The notes beneath the pieces are model-generated. The model had not been told where the DNA came from. It searched no databases and saw only the letters and a program-made list of their open reading frames with translations. DNA of 64,000 nt. Origin: Mesostigma viride. Taxonomy: Eukaryota > Streptophyta > Mesostigmatophyceae > Mesostigmatales > Mesostigmataceae. The position numbers and the translations under genes are program-made. The stretch lies in contig RPFO01000240.1 in the NCBI GenBank assembly GCA_009746045.1, forward strand, positions 62,001 through 126,000. The letters run 5' to 3'. This document shows positions 10,495 through 20,672 of the stretch, piece by piece. Numbering within the stretch: position 1 is the first letter of the stretch; every line of letters begins with the position of its first letter.

Positions 10495-11239
10495 TGTCAA
10501 ATATCTAGCGATGTTTCTCTACTTTTGTCACGCATTATGTTATCACGCATTATATGCGGGGAAAATTGACGCCGTCAGCTAGGTGTTTATTTACACGACT
10601 TGTTGTTGGGTTTGCATCCCTATTAATTGCACCCACAGGTCGTTGACTAACTTAATATCATATACAATGTTTGAGTGTACGAAAATCCGAATGATGTTGC
10701 TCGGAATACAGCAAGCTTTACCTGTCAGCACCGTTACAGGTGCCGTAATTTACATCGGCTCTCTCCGGATCAGATCAGGTCCGCAGTTTGTGGTGCCGCC
10801 CTGGAGGCGATAGGACTTTGAGCCTATCAGACCACACACACAATGTACCATGATGTGGACAATAGATTACAGGCTGCAAAGTCGTTATTATCTAGTGTTC
10901 TTTCCGTGGTTGTAGAGACGCTAAGCTGCAGTGCCGTCAGATGTAAATCAACGGCGCATAATGCATTAGCCGCCACTACTTTGTGTGCCTAGAGTTGTTT
11001 GCTTGCCCAGCCGTGTGTGGCCCCGACCCAGTGTTGGTCGTGTGACCCTGCCCAGTGTTGGCATTGTCATTTGCCCTGGCCCAGTGTTGGCTATGGTGGA
11101 CTGCGCCCAGTGTTGGCCGCACCGTGTTTTCCACTCTCAGTAAACGTATTTTTAATACAAGAAGTCTTTTCCATACACTTGTGCAATATCTGGGTCATAA
11201 CAGGCAAAAGATCTTTCCTCCGAGCCCCGGTTTCTGACA
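10495..11239 (+). repeat. Cop-B 3' LTR (745 bp)
   Basis: TGTCAAAT...TTTCTGACA, preceded by a weak purine stretch (GTATGGGGGTG) and followed by the CTTAG duplication at 11240-11244. Confidence 0.94.
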
Positions 11240-11244
11240 CTTAG

Positions 11245-12603
11245 CTCGTTGAGCGTAAGCTTTTTGCCTTCTTTCCGGCCAGATGCTGCCAGGAAGTTGC
11301 GGGTCCTGGCGCTGCATCGCTGGATTCCTGGATGTCTTTTAGCAAGTTCGTCTGTGACGTGGCTGGCTTTCTGCAGCGCGTGGCCCGCAACCTGTCGGGA
11401 AGGTGTAATGCTTTTATTTCCATGCTTCTCTGAAATTTCTTTTGCTTAATAGACAGTTGTGTTCGAGGAAATTCACGCGGTCTTCCTAAGCAGCGGCATC
11501 ATTCCCCCAGACACTGACGAGCTGGCACCTGTCTCCTAAAGAAAGTGGCTCGTGCTTGTTAGAAAGGAGGCAGTGTGCATTTTGCGGGACACAATGCTTT
11601 GGTGGCACATGCGTCAGGTAGGTTGTTCCAATGGTCTCTTCACCTTTCCCACTGAGTAAATGATAGCCTTTGTCATGCTAACCAGAGCAGCTAGCCACAT
11701 GTTGGCTGGATAAAAAGTCAGCTTATTTTCTCTTTATATACTGCGTGTGTGGTCCTCCACGTGTCCGGCTTGTTGGGCATTTTGGAAGAGGGTTTTGTTG
11801 AAGATGTGTTGAAGATGTGTTGTAATTGGGTGGAACAACTTGGTTGTTGGCACAAAATCACACATTATTAGCCTGAGATAGGCATTACATATGCTGCTCA
11901 GGCGTGTCGTCCTACCAGCCTTGTTGTTAAGGGTAGACTCACAAGGCTGGCTGTGCCGATGGAGGGGTGGGGCGTATGACGCTCCGGACATCCTCCCCAC
12001 ACTCCGTGATCAAAGTGGGCAATGATGTTTTTGGGTGTCTAGGGTAGCAAAACAGATGTCATTTTGGCTCAGCACTAGCTCAATTCTCTTTTAGCGTCTA
12101 CCCAGGTGGCATCACAGGAAAATCAATAACTTGAGCTACGCTTGTCAGAATGAGCTCAAACTTTGGGGTTGTGTTTCCCCCCACTCAGTGGAATTTCGCA
12201 TGTATGGATGACCCCATTCGATGTGTTGATGATTTGATTTTTTTTTTTGGCTAAAAAAAGTACCCATTTTGCGGGGAAATTAATAACTCAAACAAATGTG
12301 ATTATTTTGACCATGTGAATAGCCCAGGTTTTTTAGAAGTGGGGGAACTTTGCAGGAATGTATGGGCAGGTCATTTGGATAAGTGGTTTGTCTTAATTGG
12401 GCAAAATATCTCATAAATAGCGTCTTTTTCTATTTTTAGCTTGCCACCGGTGCGTGGTTGGGGGTAGTACCCCCAACAAGTGGTGGCATGAATGCCCAAA
12501 CATCATATTTATGGTACTCAATCATCACTAGATGGTTCCCAAGTGCATTGGAACTGATATTCATTAAAGTCAGTTTTTCAGGCTTTTGGGCGTGCGAGTC
12601 CCC
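11245..12603. other. right arm of TTAA-1, non-coding
   Basis: No frame resembling a transposase. The last ~520 bp (about 12086-12603) are homologous, inverted, to 13314-13860 of TTAA-2. Landmarks: TTTTAGCGTCT near 12090, AATTAATAACTCAAA near 12278 and the GTTGGGGGTAGTACCCCCAA palindrome near 12458-12477. A GAAGATGTGTT tandem pair lies near 11799-11820. Confidence 0.6.
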
Positions 12604-12634
12604 TTAAACGAAACTTGATGGATAGGGTGCACAC

Positions 12635-13313
12635 TGTCACGATTTTAGATAATCCTGGTTGTGCCCGTTTGCTAGCCCATTTAATGTTGTGGCCAACTTT
12701 CTGTAAACGGGGGAATAATTAGGAATGCGTCCTAATAATAATAATAATCGCTTCCGCCCACCGTATTTCTGGCCAAGATTGTGAGGGCTAGGTAGTGCTT
12801 GCCGTGTCCTTTACGGCGCTAGTTTTCTTATTGAAAACAGTTGAGTGAGTATACAAGTTAATCCTGTACCTCGGCACTATATACGCATATCATTTATGGA
12901 CATGCTAGTGGTTGCATGAATTTCTATAGTGAACTATTGTACGTCTCTGGCGCTGCCTAGGAGGCGCTGTGGCCTAGTCCCCGCATGCCATAACGTCGTG
13001 CCAACTAATGTTGGTCACCGTCACTTGTGGTGAAAAGTTTGCTCAATTTCATACCGTAAGATTTGTAATGGATCAACGGTAGCAAACAGTGTAGCCGCCA
13101 CTGAAGGACTTTGTCCCTTCCACATAAGTGACTCATGGTACACGAGAAATTTACCTTGTTGGTCCCCATGTGTATGGGTAAGCCCTAGTTGGGTATGGCT
13201 GCCTAGTTGGTAGACAAAAGACATGCTCTAGCTGAGTATGCAACAGTCTCTCGTTGAGATTGTGTAGTGGCATAGTTTGCCCAAGCCCATGATTCCTAGT
13301 TGGATGGGATTAA
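12635..13313 (+). repeat. LTR-C 5' LTR, first part
   Basis: 679 bp matching 44075-44753 apart from a few substitutions, for example the sixth base (C here, G in the 3' copy). It ends in the TTAA target of TTAA-2. A TATATA motif near 12889 could be a core promoter. Confidence 0.92.
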
Positions 13314-14909
13314 GGGGAGGGTCCCATGGAAATGTATCAAAACTGAAGCCCCCTAATAACTACAGAAATGCAACTGACAACCACTGAATGATGTTTGGGG
13401 ACCATAAACATGATGTTTGGGCATGCATACCACCACTTGTTGGGGGTACTACCCCCAGCCATACACCGGCTATGAGCTAAAAATAGAAAAAAAACGCTGT
13501 CCGGGGCACATCTTGCCCAGAACAGTGGGAGAACCAGTTGCATGAAAAAAGTAATACCCATATAAAAATGTCATGGGACATGGTTTCTACCTGATTGGAT
13601 CAACAAAATCAGCACATCCCTTTGAGTTATTAATTTTTGGGCCAAAAATACGCTTTTTAAGGCGGGGCGTCCCCATACACACTCATAACACATCAATTAG
13701 GCCTAAAAAGTAATAGTCAAATTTTGTCATGACCATAGAAGGCACTGTCAAAGTTTGGTGGCATTCTGAGCTCAGCTGTAGCAGTTATTAATTTTGGCAG
13801 TTGGCCACCTGTGCAGACGCTAAGGAAGGCATTAGTGAGTATTAAGGCACACTAACACTTCCTACTATGCCATCCAAAAGGCTCCTGACCATGCCCAATT
13901 CGACCACCATGTACAAGGAGGTGGCTGGGCACGTCATGTGCCCTTGCCTTACCTCGACACGGGCAACCTGTTGCGTGTGTGCACAACAATGAGGCAGGTA
14001 GCTCTACATGCCTAGCCGACACTTCTAAAGCATATTCCAGGTTTATGGTGTGGGCATCATCCCAAAACCAAGCTCAAACACACCCTAGAAAGCCATATCC
14101 ACTAATTGCCCAACAAGGGTAACAACAGACAGTCCACAGAGAAAGCAGAATTATCATACATGCTGATTGCCAAGGCTTCTCACCATGGTTACCTTGCCTT
14201 GCTAGCATATGAATTAGGGCTCTCCCATTTTAGTGGGAGAAAGGCCAACAAGACAACGATAACCCCTACCTACCTGCAGTTCCACCCATGCAGTATGCCC
14301 CTCAGAAAAACCACTGCCACCTTTCTTTCCAGCGCAATTGTTTGCCAAGAAACAAACTCAACCTTGTGAGCCTCTAACCACAATAAAGCCTCTGCTAAGA
14401 AAGGCCGCGTCAATATTCACACAAAACTGAGTGCTGTTAGCAATCTCCTTCCAAGAAACCACTCAGCAAATCCCAGAAAACTTGACGATATGCCACGGTC
14501 ACGCTTTGACACGTCCCAGCCATGCAACGTACATAAAAACCACTGAAAGGTGCCAGGAATCTGGCGATGCCCAGCACGGAATGGCATTATACCTGGCGCT
14601 AACTGCACGGGAAAAAGCCGAAAACTTGCGTTGATAACCCATAAAGGAAGCGAAACATTCATAGGGTCACGTTGATCACACGATCGTACCATTACCGGAA
14701 TTGTCCTTTGCCCAGCGGCGCAAGAAAGAACAACCCTCCATGGAATAATAAGACGCGCATCCCGCGAGCCTGGAGAGTGTCTTACCGATCATGACGGAAA
14801 TCTTGCCGAAACCCAGCAAATTTTTTAAAGCTTTACCAATAACAATTTAAACGCATCCTTGACGCTAGGTAAAGCCCATAAAACCTGACAATCACCGCCG
14901 CCAGCGTGC
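13314..14909. other. left arm of TTAA-2, non-coding
   Basis: 1.6 kb without a recognisable frame. The first ~550 bp is the inverted counterpart of 12086-12603, including the GTTGGGGGTACTACCCCC palindrome near 13439. Sequence from about 13860 to 14909 has only short chance frames. Confidence 0.6.
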
Positions 14910-15493
14910 TGTTACGTCCCTGCCCTTTTGGTCGGACGTAACAATGGAATAAATTACTAAGGCTGTTTGGTCTATTGGACTTGGGTTTTATGGACCTTGG
15001 CTATTGTGTGAATTGGACTAGTTATTTTGGTCCTAGGTTGTCCTTCTAGGGGCCGGCGCTGTGGCGCCGCGCCAGTTCTGAGTCCGTCAGTAGTTCTAGG
15101 CGTGGATCCTATAGTTGAGGGTCGATGTCGGCCCGGATCCTACGTGGAATGAGTGACTCGGATTGTTCTAGGGAAATTGGCGTGTATCTGCGCCGCAACC
15201 AACCTAGGTTAAATTGGTCCGAGGACGAAAGTCTCGTCCTCTTGGTTTAATGAATGATAAGTGCGAATACGCCTACACATTGAGCCCGGGGCATTATCCA
15301 TTTGTAATTGGTATTGCTAGCCAATATAAGTGTGAACTAATTAGCTTGGCATTAAGCCGTGATGCCAGATATCTCACGACTCCCGTCGTGAAGCGCAACC
15401 TACTTTAGGCTATCTTGAATTATTCCTAATTCCGGCAAGGAGGGTCTTTCGCTACGTAGCTCAGGCTAGGTGTGTCTGGGCAGGGACGTAACA
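14910..15493 (+). repeat. Gyp-G 5' LTR (584 bp)
   Basis: Begins TGTTACGTCCCTGCCC and ends with its exact 16-base reverse complement. A further GGACGTAACA at 14934-14943 pairs with the first ten bases, so the left edge can also fold as a hairpin. A palindromic GGCGCTGTGGCGCCGCGCC segment lies near 15054-15072. Confidence 0.94.
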
Positions 15494-15494
15494 C

Positions 15495-15507
15495 TGGTTA
15501 TCGGAGG
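15495..15507 (+). promoter_or_regulatory. Gyp-G primer-binding site
   Basis: TGGTTATCGGAGG, one base after the LTR. It resembles the TGGTATCGGAGG site of Cop-A and Cop-D with one extra T. Confidence 0.6.
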
Positions 15508-15599
15508 AAATGTGCTGGAAAGGCTAGCTAACTCTCGCGGAGAGGGTTAGTGAGCCAATTAGGATACCAAGACGAAGCTTGGCGTAGGTAGAGGTTCCG

Positions 15600-15812
15600 G
15601 AATTCAACGATTGCTGTCAGGCCGGCGGCCAGCCCGTAAAGGGATTCAACGACGACCTAGGCAGCAAGCGGCCAGTCTGGGATACTCGGCGGGGCTAGCA
15701 ATAGTCCTGTGGTGAGGTGCTGTCAACGATAGCGTTCAGCTCTCCTGTTTTCAACGACACCTAGTGGCGGCCAGGGCTTGCCTTCAACGACACCGGGTGG
15801 CGGCCAGCTCAG
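15600..15812 (+). repeat. Gyp-G leader repeats
   Basis: About five degenerate copies of TTCAACGA...GGCGGCCAG, starting near 15603, 15644, 15723, 15750 and 15783. The last two are closest (TTCAACGACACC then GGTGGCGGCCAG). They lie in the untranslated leader between the primer site and the first frame, where packaging or translation signals are usually found. Confidence 0.6.
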
Positions 15813-16237
15813 GAGGGTTTAACGTCATCGAAGATGGTACGTCCCCTAGTTAGAATTCTTTCTTTACAAAGCTATGCCTGCTGAAGGCTAGCTGGCGAGC
15901 TTGCTCTCTATCCGGGAACGCGCGCGCAGGGGGTTATGTTATATGTGGTGCCTCTATAGGTTGTAAATGTTGTTGGTGCCCATGGACGTCGCGGAGACGG
16001 ACATTCGTTGTTTGACCTGCAAGGGGTCGTGGGGGTGGATACCGTCTGGCTGTTGCCGACTGTGTTGACGGTGTTTACCTCCGTGTGTGCGTATAGCCCG
16101 TTCCTGCGGAAGGCTCGGGCGTGTGCTGTGATACACTCCGTGCTCTCTCCTCGTTTGTTTAAGGTCACTGCATTAGAGGTAGCCTGGGTTTCCCCTTTCT
16201 CTCTTGCTTGCAAGCCGCTGCCAGACTATGATGTAAC

Positions 16238-16576
16238 ATGCCACGACGTAAAATAAACAAGGGTGGACAGTCTGGATTTCCTTACTACGCAGTAGCTCAC
16301 GACGGGGATAAGGGTAGGCCTGCTATATTCTACAGCTGGAAGACTTGTGAGGAGCATATTAAAGATAAGATATTGTCCCAAGGCTCTAGTGCTAAGTGGA
16401 AAGGGTTTGATAACATTACAGATGCAGATAGGTTTGTTAGGGAACACATGCCATTGCCTGAGGGGATGCACGTCACACGTGAATGCTCCAAGCCACCCAC
16501 ACTCAGCAGTCAGGGGGAGGGGACAGCAGTTACAGTGACTTTCTCTCAGCTGACCATTGGCCCTAGCAAGCAGTAG
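16238..16576 (+). CDS. Gyp-G upstream frame with RNase H1-type hybrid-binding (viroplasmin-like) domain
   Basis: A 112-codon frame beginning MPRRKINKGGQSG. Residues about 13-70 match the N-terminal hybrid-binding domain of RNase H1, also known as the caulimovirus viroplasmin domain (PF01693): YYAV near residue 16, a Gly-rich turn, FYSWKTCEEHI, then AKWKGF and DADRFV. In cellular RNase H1 this fold binds RNA-DNA hybrids. Here no catalytic RNase H domain is attached, and the frame ends 135 bp before gag. A plausible role is binding hybrid or structured nucleic acid during reverse transcription, but this is inference. The first ATG fits the domain start. Confidence 0.75.
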   Translation: MPRRKINKGGQSGFPYYAVAHDGDKGRPAIFYSWKTCEEHIKDKILSQGSSAKWKGFDNITDADRFVREHMPLPEGMHVTRECSKPPTLSSQGEGTAVTVTFSQLTIGPSKQ

Positions 16577-16710
16577 AGGAGACCATTACTAGGGAGTAGT
16601 ATTAGGTTCTATAGTTATAGCTCTATAGCACGTGGTTGCTCTCTCTCTCTTGCTCTCTCTTCCTTCCTGGGGAGGTGTTGCCTGCAGTGTAAGGTACCGG
16701 TACGAGCACC

Positions 16711-17046
16711 ATGCCCACACGGTCCCAAACAAGGAACGCCAGAGATACAGAGGAAGAGACTAGAGAACGAGATCTAGAGAATACAGAGATAGAACCGGTA
16801 GACAACCACGAGCACGGTACAGAGGGTATAGAGGTACCACTGCACGTCCAAGCAGGGACATATACAGGTGAGGTCATGGAGAGACCTGCGGAAGGCTCCC
16901 CACGATCCAGAGATCAGAACCCTAGGTTCCCAGCGGATGGGGACAATATAGACGCCTTACCCAGGCAGGGAGATGACAGGAACGACCGAGAGAGGCTCCA
17001 AGAGTACTCGCAGCAGCAGCAACAGCAGCAGCAACAGCAGCAGCAA

Positions 17047-17117
<71 letters not shown>

Positions 17118-17706
17118 GCAGCAACCGCAGCAGCAGCAACAGCAGCAACAGCATCAGCAGCAGCAACGGTCACCACAGCAGCAATGGCAACAGCAGCAAC
17201 CCCGGATGCAGCAGCAACAACCCCAGACGAGACCACAATGGCTACCACCGGATCCAGAGCAGCAGGGAGACGATAATGGAGATACCCTGCACTACCGCCA
17301 GCAGCAGCCAGTCACCGGGCGGCCAACGCATCCTTGGGCAGGTCGGGGGCGGCCCCAGAGACCTCCACCGGGTCCCCCACACCGGGGCAGACGCAGAGTG
17401 TCCTTCGGCAGCACGTCCCTGTTACCCACAGCGCTATGGTATTCGGACGAGGAAGGGGAGGCCCCAGGGGCAGATGGCGAGTTCGATGACCTGGAAGGGA
17501 CTAACGAGGCGGACGAGGGATCTGTCACGCAGGGCCCGCCCGTTGGTTCTTATAGACCACGGACCAGCCCAGGGGAGACCCGGAGCAGTGTCACCACCCG
17601 CGACGAGGAGACTCACCGCCAGCCCAGCGCCCGGCACCTCAACCGCAGCGTCTACGGGCGCTTGACAGTAGCGTGGTCCCTTCGCCCGCGGCCGTCGGTA
17701 ACCTGA
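16711..17706 (+). pseudogene. Gyp-G Gag, N-terminal part with polyglutamine tract
   Basis: Starts MPTRSQTRNARDTEEE. An acidic N-terminus is followed at 17011 by 38 consecutive Gln codons (mixed CAG/CAA), a Pro, eight more Gln, His and further Q-rich sequence to about residue 180. After that it is rich in Pro and Arg and then acidic. The frame runs into a stop at 17704-17706, and the continuation of Gag is in another phase. PolyQ is unusual for a gypsy Gag and the CAG/CAA tract is prone to length change. Confidence 0.6.
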
Positions 17707-18763
17707 ATTTCAGCAGGGTGGCACTGGATGACCCGGGGTACGAACACCCCTCGTCGGTACAGGTGCGCCGGACACACGGCACACCGGACAGATCCGGATC
17801 TCTCCCGCGGTCGCAGCCTCCAGCATTCGGCTCCATCTCCTACAGAGAGGTCGGTGGGCCTAAGCTTAACACGATAAAGGCCCCACCGATGCCTACCTTC
17901 AAGAATGTTCCCAAGCTGCACGCGGATATGAAACCGCGAGAGGTCGACGAATGGGGACGCATGTGGCAACAGCAGTATACAGTTTGGTGCAATCACAACA
18001 GCTGGGAACTGGCCACCTGTGATTTGATCCCCACGTGGTCAACACCTGCATGGACCCCTCGGTGGTGAGCATCCTGAACTGTGAGAGCATCGCATCCCAG
18101 TCATACCCGCAAACCGTGGAGGAGCTGATGGACCGGGTGCGCCGCAAGCTGATACCCCCAGACGCGGAGCTCCACGAGCGGATCGCTTTCGGCAAGCTGC
18201 GCCAGGGGACCACCCCATATCGCGAGTTTCTGTCCAAGTTTGAGTCCAGCGCCGCTTATCTAACCGACATGACCTGGTACGAGTACAAGATCAGATTCAT
18301 CGAGGCGCTCAGCCCCGAGCTGCAGGACGAGGTATTCAAACACTACGCTGAGGTCCCCTGGAAGGAGTGGGACATCCTGAATATCCAGAGATACCTTCTG
18401 CAGGTGGCCGACGTGGTGTCTCGCGGGCGCGCACCCTCGGTGCGCCGTTTCTTCAGACCTGCTCCCCCGCGACGGGTGAACCAGATGTACTCCACTGATT
18501 TCGCCGGCGAGGAGGAGGACGAGTACCTCGACGACCCTGACGAGGGCTACACTGACCTGGCGTCAACGCGATCGACGCTAGCAAGGCGCGCTGCTTCATG
18601 TGCAGCGAGGTGGGGCACCTCAAGCGCGACTGCCCCAAGCTCCGGGGCAAGAACGCCAGTCGTGGGACAGGAGAGGGACACCCAGTGTTCGTTTCTCCGG
18701 CCCGGCCTTCGGCAGCCGCCCCGACTCCTCCGGTCCTCGGGATCGACCCCGCAACGCGGGTGA
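17673..18763 (+). pseudogene. Gyp-G Gag core, frameshifted
   Basis: Gag core in two phases. 17673-18068 reads PPMPTFKNVPKLHADMKP and WGRMWQQQYTVW. 18035-about 18560 continues MDRVRRKLIPPD, GTTPYREFLSKFES and FIEALSPELQDEVF, the pattern of the Retrotrans_gag family. At about 18560 the phase changes again, leading into the zinc knuckle. Two single-base shifts within Gag mean it cannot be made as one protein unless the shifts are sequence errors. Confidence 0.7.
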
Positions 18764-20076
18764 GCGTGCGGCTCGCCTGCAGCACGCCAGACAGGCCCCG
18801 ACGCAGTACCAGCAGCCGCGACCACCCGCGACCAGCTCTACCAAGGGTGTGTTGCGTGCGGTCAACGAGATGGAGGCGCGGCGACAGTCCTCCTCTTCCG
18901 GCCAAACGCAGGCAGTGGCTGGCTACGAGTATGACGACGAGGAGGGGGCTGACGAAGAGGAGGAGGGGGGGAAGAGGGCGGGTGGTCGGGCGAGGCGGCC
19001 TCCCGTCCCACCGCTCCTCGGGAGTAGTAGCCCTGCCCATGGGCTTGGGTCCCGGGGTAGGGGATAGGATAGAAAAATCAGATGGTAGCCCAGACGCGGA
19101 GTCAACTAGAGTAGAGGTAGACGTCAATAACGTGGCCGCAGACGCGTCCTCCCAACCGGCGGCGCGTGCATCTCAAGGAGATTCGCGGCATCTGTTTCTT
19201 TTCAGCGGAGGGTTATTGGTCCCTCCCACCGTCCTTGATCCGTATTTGAAGGAGAAAACGATCATGGACGTGAAGTTCCTGGTCGACACCGGCGCCTCCA
19301 CGTCCTTCATCAACGAGGCCCTGGTGCGTCGGCTGGGCCTGGTACCCCGGCCTCACACCACGGCAGTCTATGTCACCTACTCAGACGGTCGGCGACACCA
19401 ATCGCCGGGCCTAGCAGACATCAAGGGTGTGCTGCAGGGCACGCCGGTGGACCTGGTGGCGACTATTGCGCCGCTGGGCGCTGCCGACATCATCATTGGA
19501 GTGGACTGGCTGGACAAGCAGGATGTGGACATCAGTGTGCGCCGGCGGGTAGTTTGGTTTCCTGATGGTTCATTCTGGTGCCCTGACAGCGAGTATAGGG
19601 CACAGGCCGCGGAGGTCCATAACATTACACACGAGCGCTCGGCGGACGGGCCTCGACCAGCGTCCCAGATCCTGATGAGTAGCAAGACGCTGGCGCGCCA
19701 GCTTCGGAAGGGCAAGGAGTACGCGATGTATCGCATAGACCTGGATAGCACTCAGGCTCTGCTTAACGAGATTGGTGCCGGATTCACACCGGATGAGCTG
19801 GCGCGGTTCAATGCCGTCCTGGAGAAGCGCACTACCCTTTTTGCGGATCGCACCCCCAGTTCCCTCCCAATCGATCGGTGTTGCACCGTGTCCAGCTCCA
19901 GGAGGGTTCCGGTCCTACCGTGTCTCCCATGTACCGCATGGGCCCAGTCGAGCTGGTGGAGCTCAAGAAGATCCTCATTTCACTGCTCGACGCGGGGCTC
20001 ATTGAACCCAGCAACAGCCCCTTCTCAGCGGGCGTGCTGCTCGTTCCCAAGCCAGGAGGCAAGTGGCGTCTGGTGA
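18598..20076 (+). pseudogene. Gyp-G zinc knuckle and aspartic protease
   Basis: The coding phase starts at about 18560; the ATG at 18598 lies inside the zinc knuckle CFMCSEVGHLKRDC. A basic, acidic linker follows, then a retropepsin: FLVDTGASTSFINEALVRRL with the DTG catalytic triplet at 19284-19292, and DIIIGVDWLDK as the C-terminal signature. The phase leads to the segment preceding RT (FTPDELARFNAVLEKRTTLF) and is lost near 19873, where RT continues in another phase. Confidence 0.8.
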
Positions 20077-20672
20077 CGGATTACCGGAAGCTGAACGCCA
20101 TCACCGTCAAGTCCCGGTATCCTCTACCGCGGATCGACGACATCTTCAACCGTGTCCAGGGGGCCACGTGTTTCACCGTCATCGACTGTGCGGACGGGTT
20201 TTGGCAGCTGCGCATCGCGCCAGAAGACTGCCACAAGACCGCGTTCGCTACGCCCTTCGGTCACTATCAGTTTCGGGTGGCGGCAATGGGGCTGTGCAAT
20301 TCGCCGGCGTCCTTCCAGATGCTGATGAATGATATCCTCCGTCCGGTGATGGGCACAGCCCACTTGCCGCAGGTCTCCCAGGACCTGGCGGACCCGCAGA
20401 AGGGGGCGCGCCCGCCCTGGACCTACAAGCGCACGTGCGCGCTGGCGTATCTGGACGACATCCTGGTGTACTCCAAGACGTTCGAGGAGCACCTAGAGGA
20501 TGTGGACGCCGTGCTGCAGATCATGGAGGATGAGCACCTTTCGGCGCGGAAAGCCAAGGTGCGCGCCGGCCGCTGCGTGCCGTTTCTGGGCCATACCTTG
20601 TCGCAGACGGCATCGCGACCGACCCAGAGAAGATCGAGTCCGTCCAGCAATGGCCTGTCCCTACGGACGTGA
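19878..20672 (+). pseudogene. Gyp-G reverse transcriptase
   Basis: Ty3/gypsy-type RT: LLVPKPGGKWRLVTDYRKLN, PLPRIDDIFNRVQGA, FTVIDCADGFWQLRI (first catalytic Asp), FGHYQFRVAAMGLCNSPASF and AYLDDILVYSK with YLDD at 20448-20459. Between LMNDILRPVMG and YLDD there is an extra stretch of roughly 25 residues (TAHLPQVSQDLADPQKGARP...) that is absent from standard gypsy RTs. The phase breaks near 20600; GVRSFLGLASYYRRFI then appears in yet another phase at 20669-20745. Confidence 0.82.

Larger units (their letters stand above)
3484..11239 (+). mobile_element. Cop-B: gag-only Copia-like LTR retrotransposon, interrupted by Cop-A
   Basis: The LTRs are 745 bp: the 5' copy is split (3484-3612 and 8606-9221) and the 3' copy is 10495-11239. 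They begin TGTCAAAT and end TTTCTGACA, and I saw one substitution between them (near 9079 versus 11098). The duplication CTTAG flanks the element (3479-3483 and 11240-11244). The internal region is only 1,273 bp and holds a primer-binding site, a small upstream frame and a 294-codon gag. No protease, integrase, RT or RNase H is present, so it must be moved by enzymes from another element. It is inserted in TTAA-1. Confidence 0.93.
2912..12603. mobile_element. TTAA-1: TTAA-flanked DNA transposon, non-autonomous, carrying nested retroelements
   Basis: TTAA occurs at 2908-2911 and 12604-12607, directly outside inverted ends that both read GGGGACTCG. Removing the nested retroelement Cop-B (3484-11239 plus its 5-bp duplication) leaves about 1.93 kb. 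That nearly equals the 1.90 kb backbone of TTAA-2, which shows homologous arms in the opposite orientation. The left arm has a subterminal GGCGCG...CGCGCC inverted repeat with an AATATTTT core. The right arm has a GGGGGTAGTACCCCC palindrome. TTAA duplication is known for piggyBac-like elements, but the GGGGA terminus is not their usual one and no transposase is visible. Superfamily assignment is therefore inference. Confidence 0.75.

Noticed and set aside
11734-12000. Minus-strand frame in TTAA-1 as a piggyBac transposase fragment
   Set aside because: A few residues are suggestive but no catalytic Asp pattern or Cys-rich tail; not supported.
16922-17248. poly-Ala, poly-Leu and poly-Ser frames
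   Set aside because: Other-phase and antisense readings of the CAG/CAA tract.
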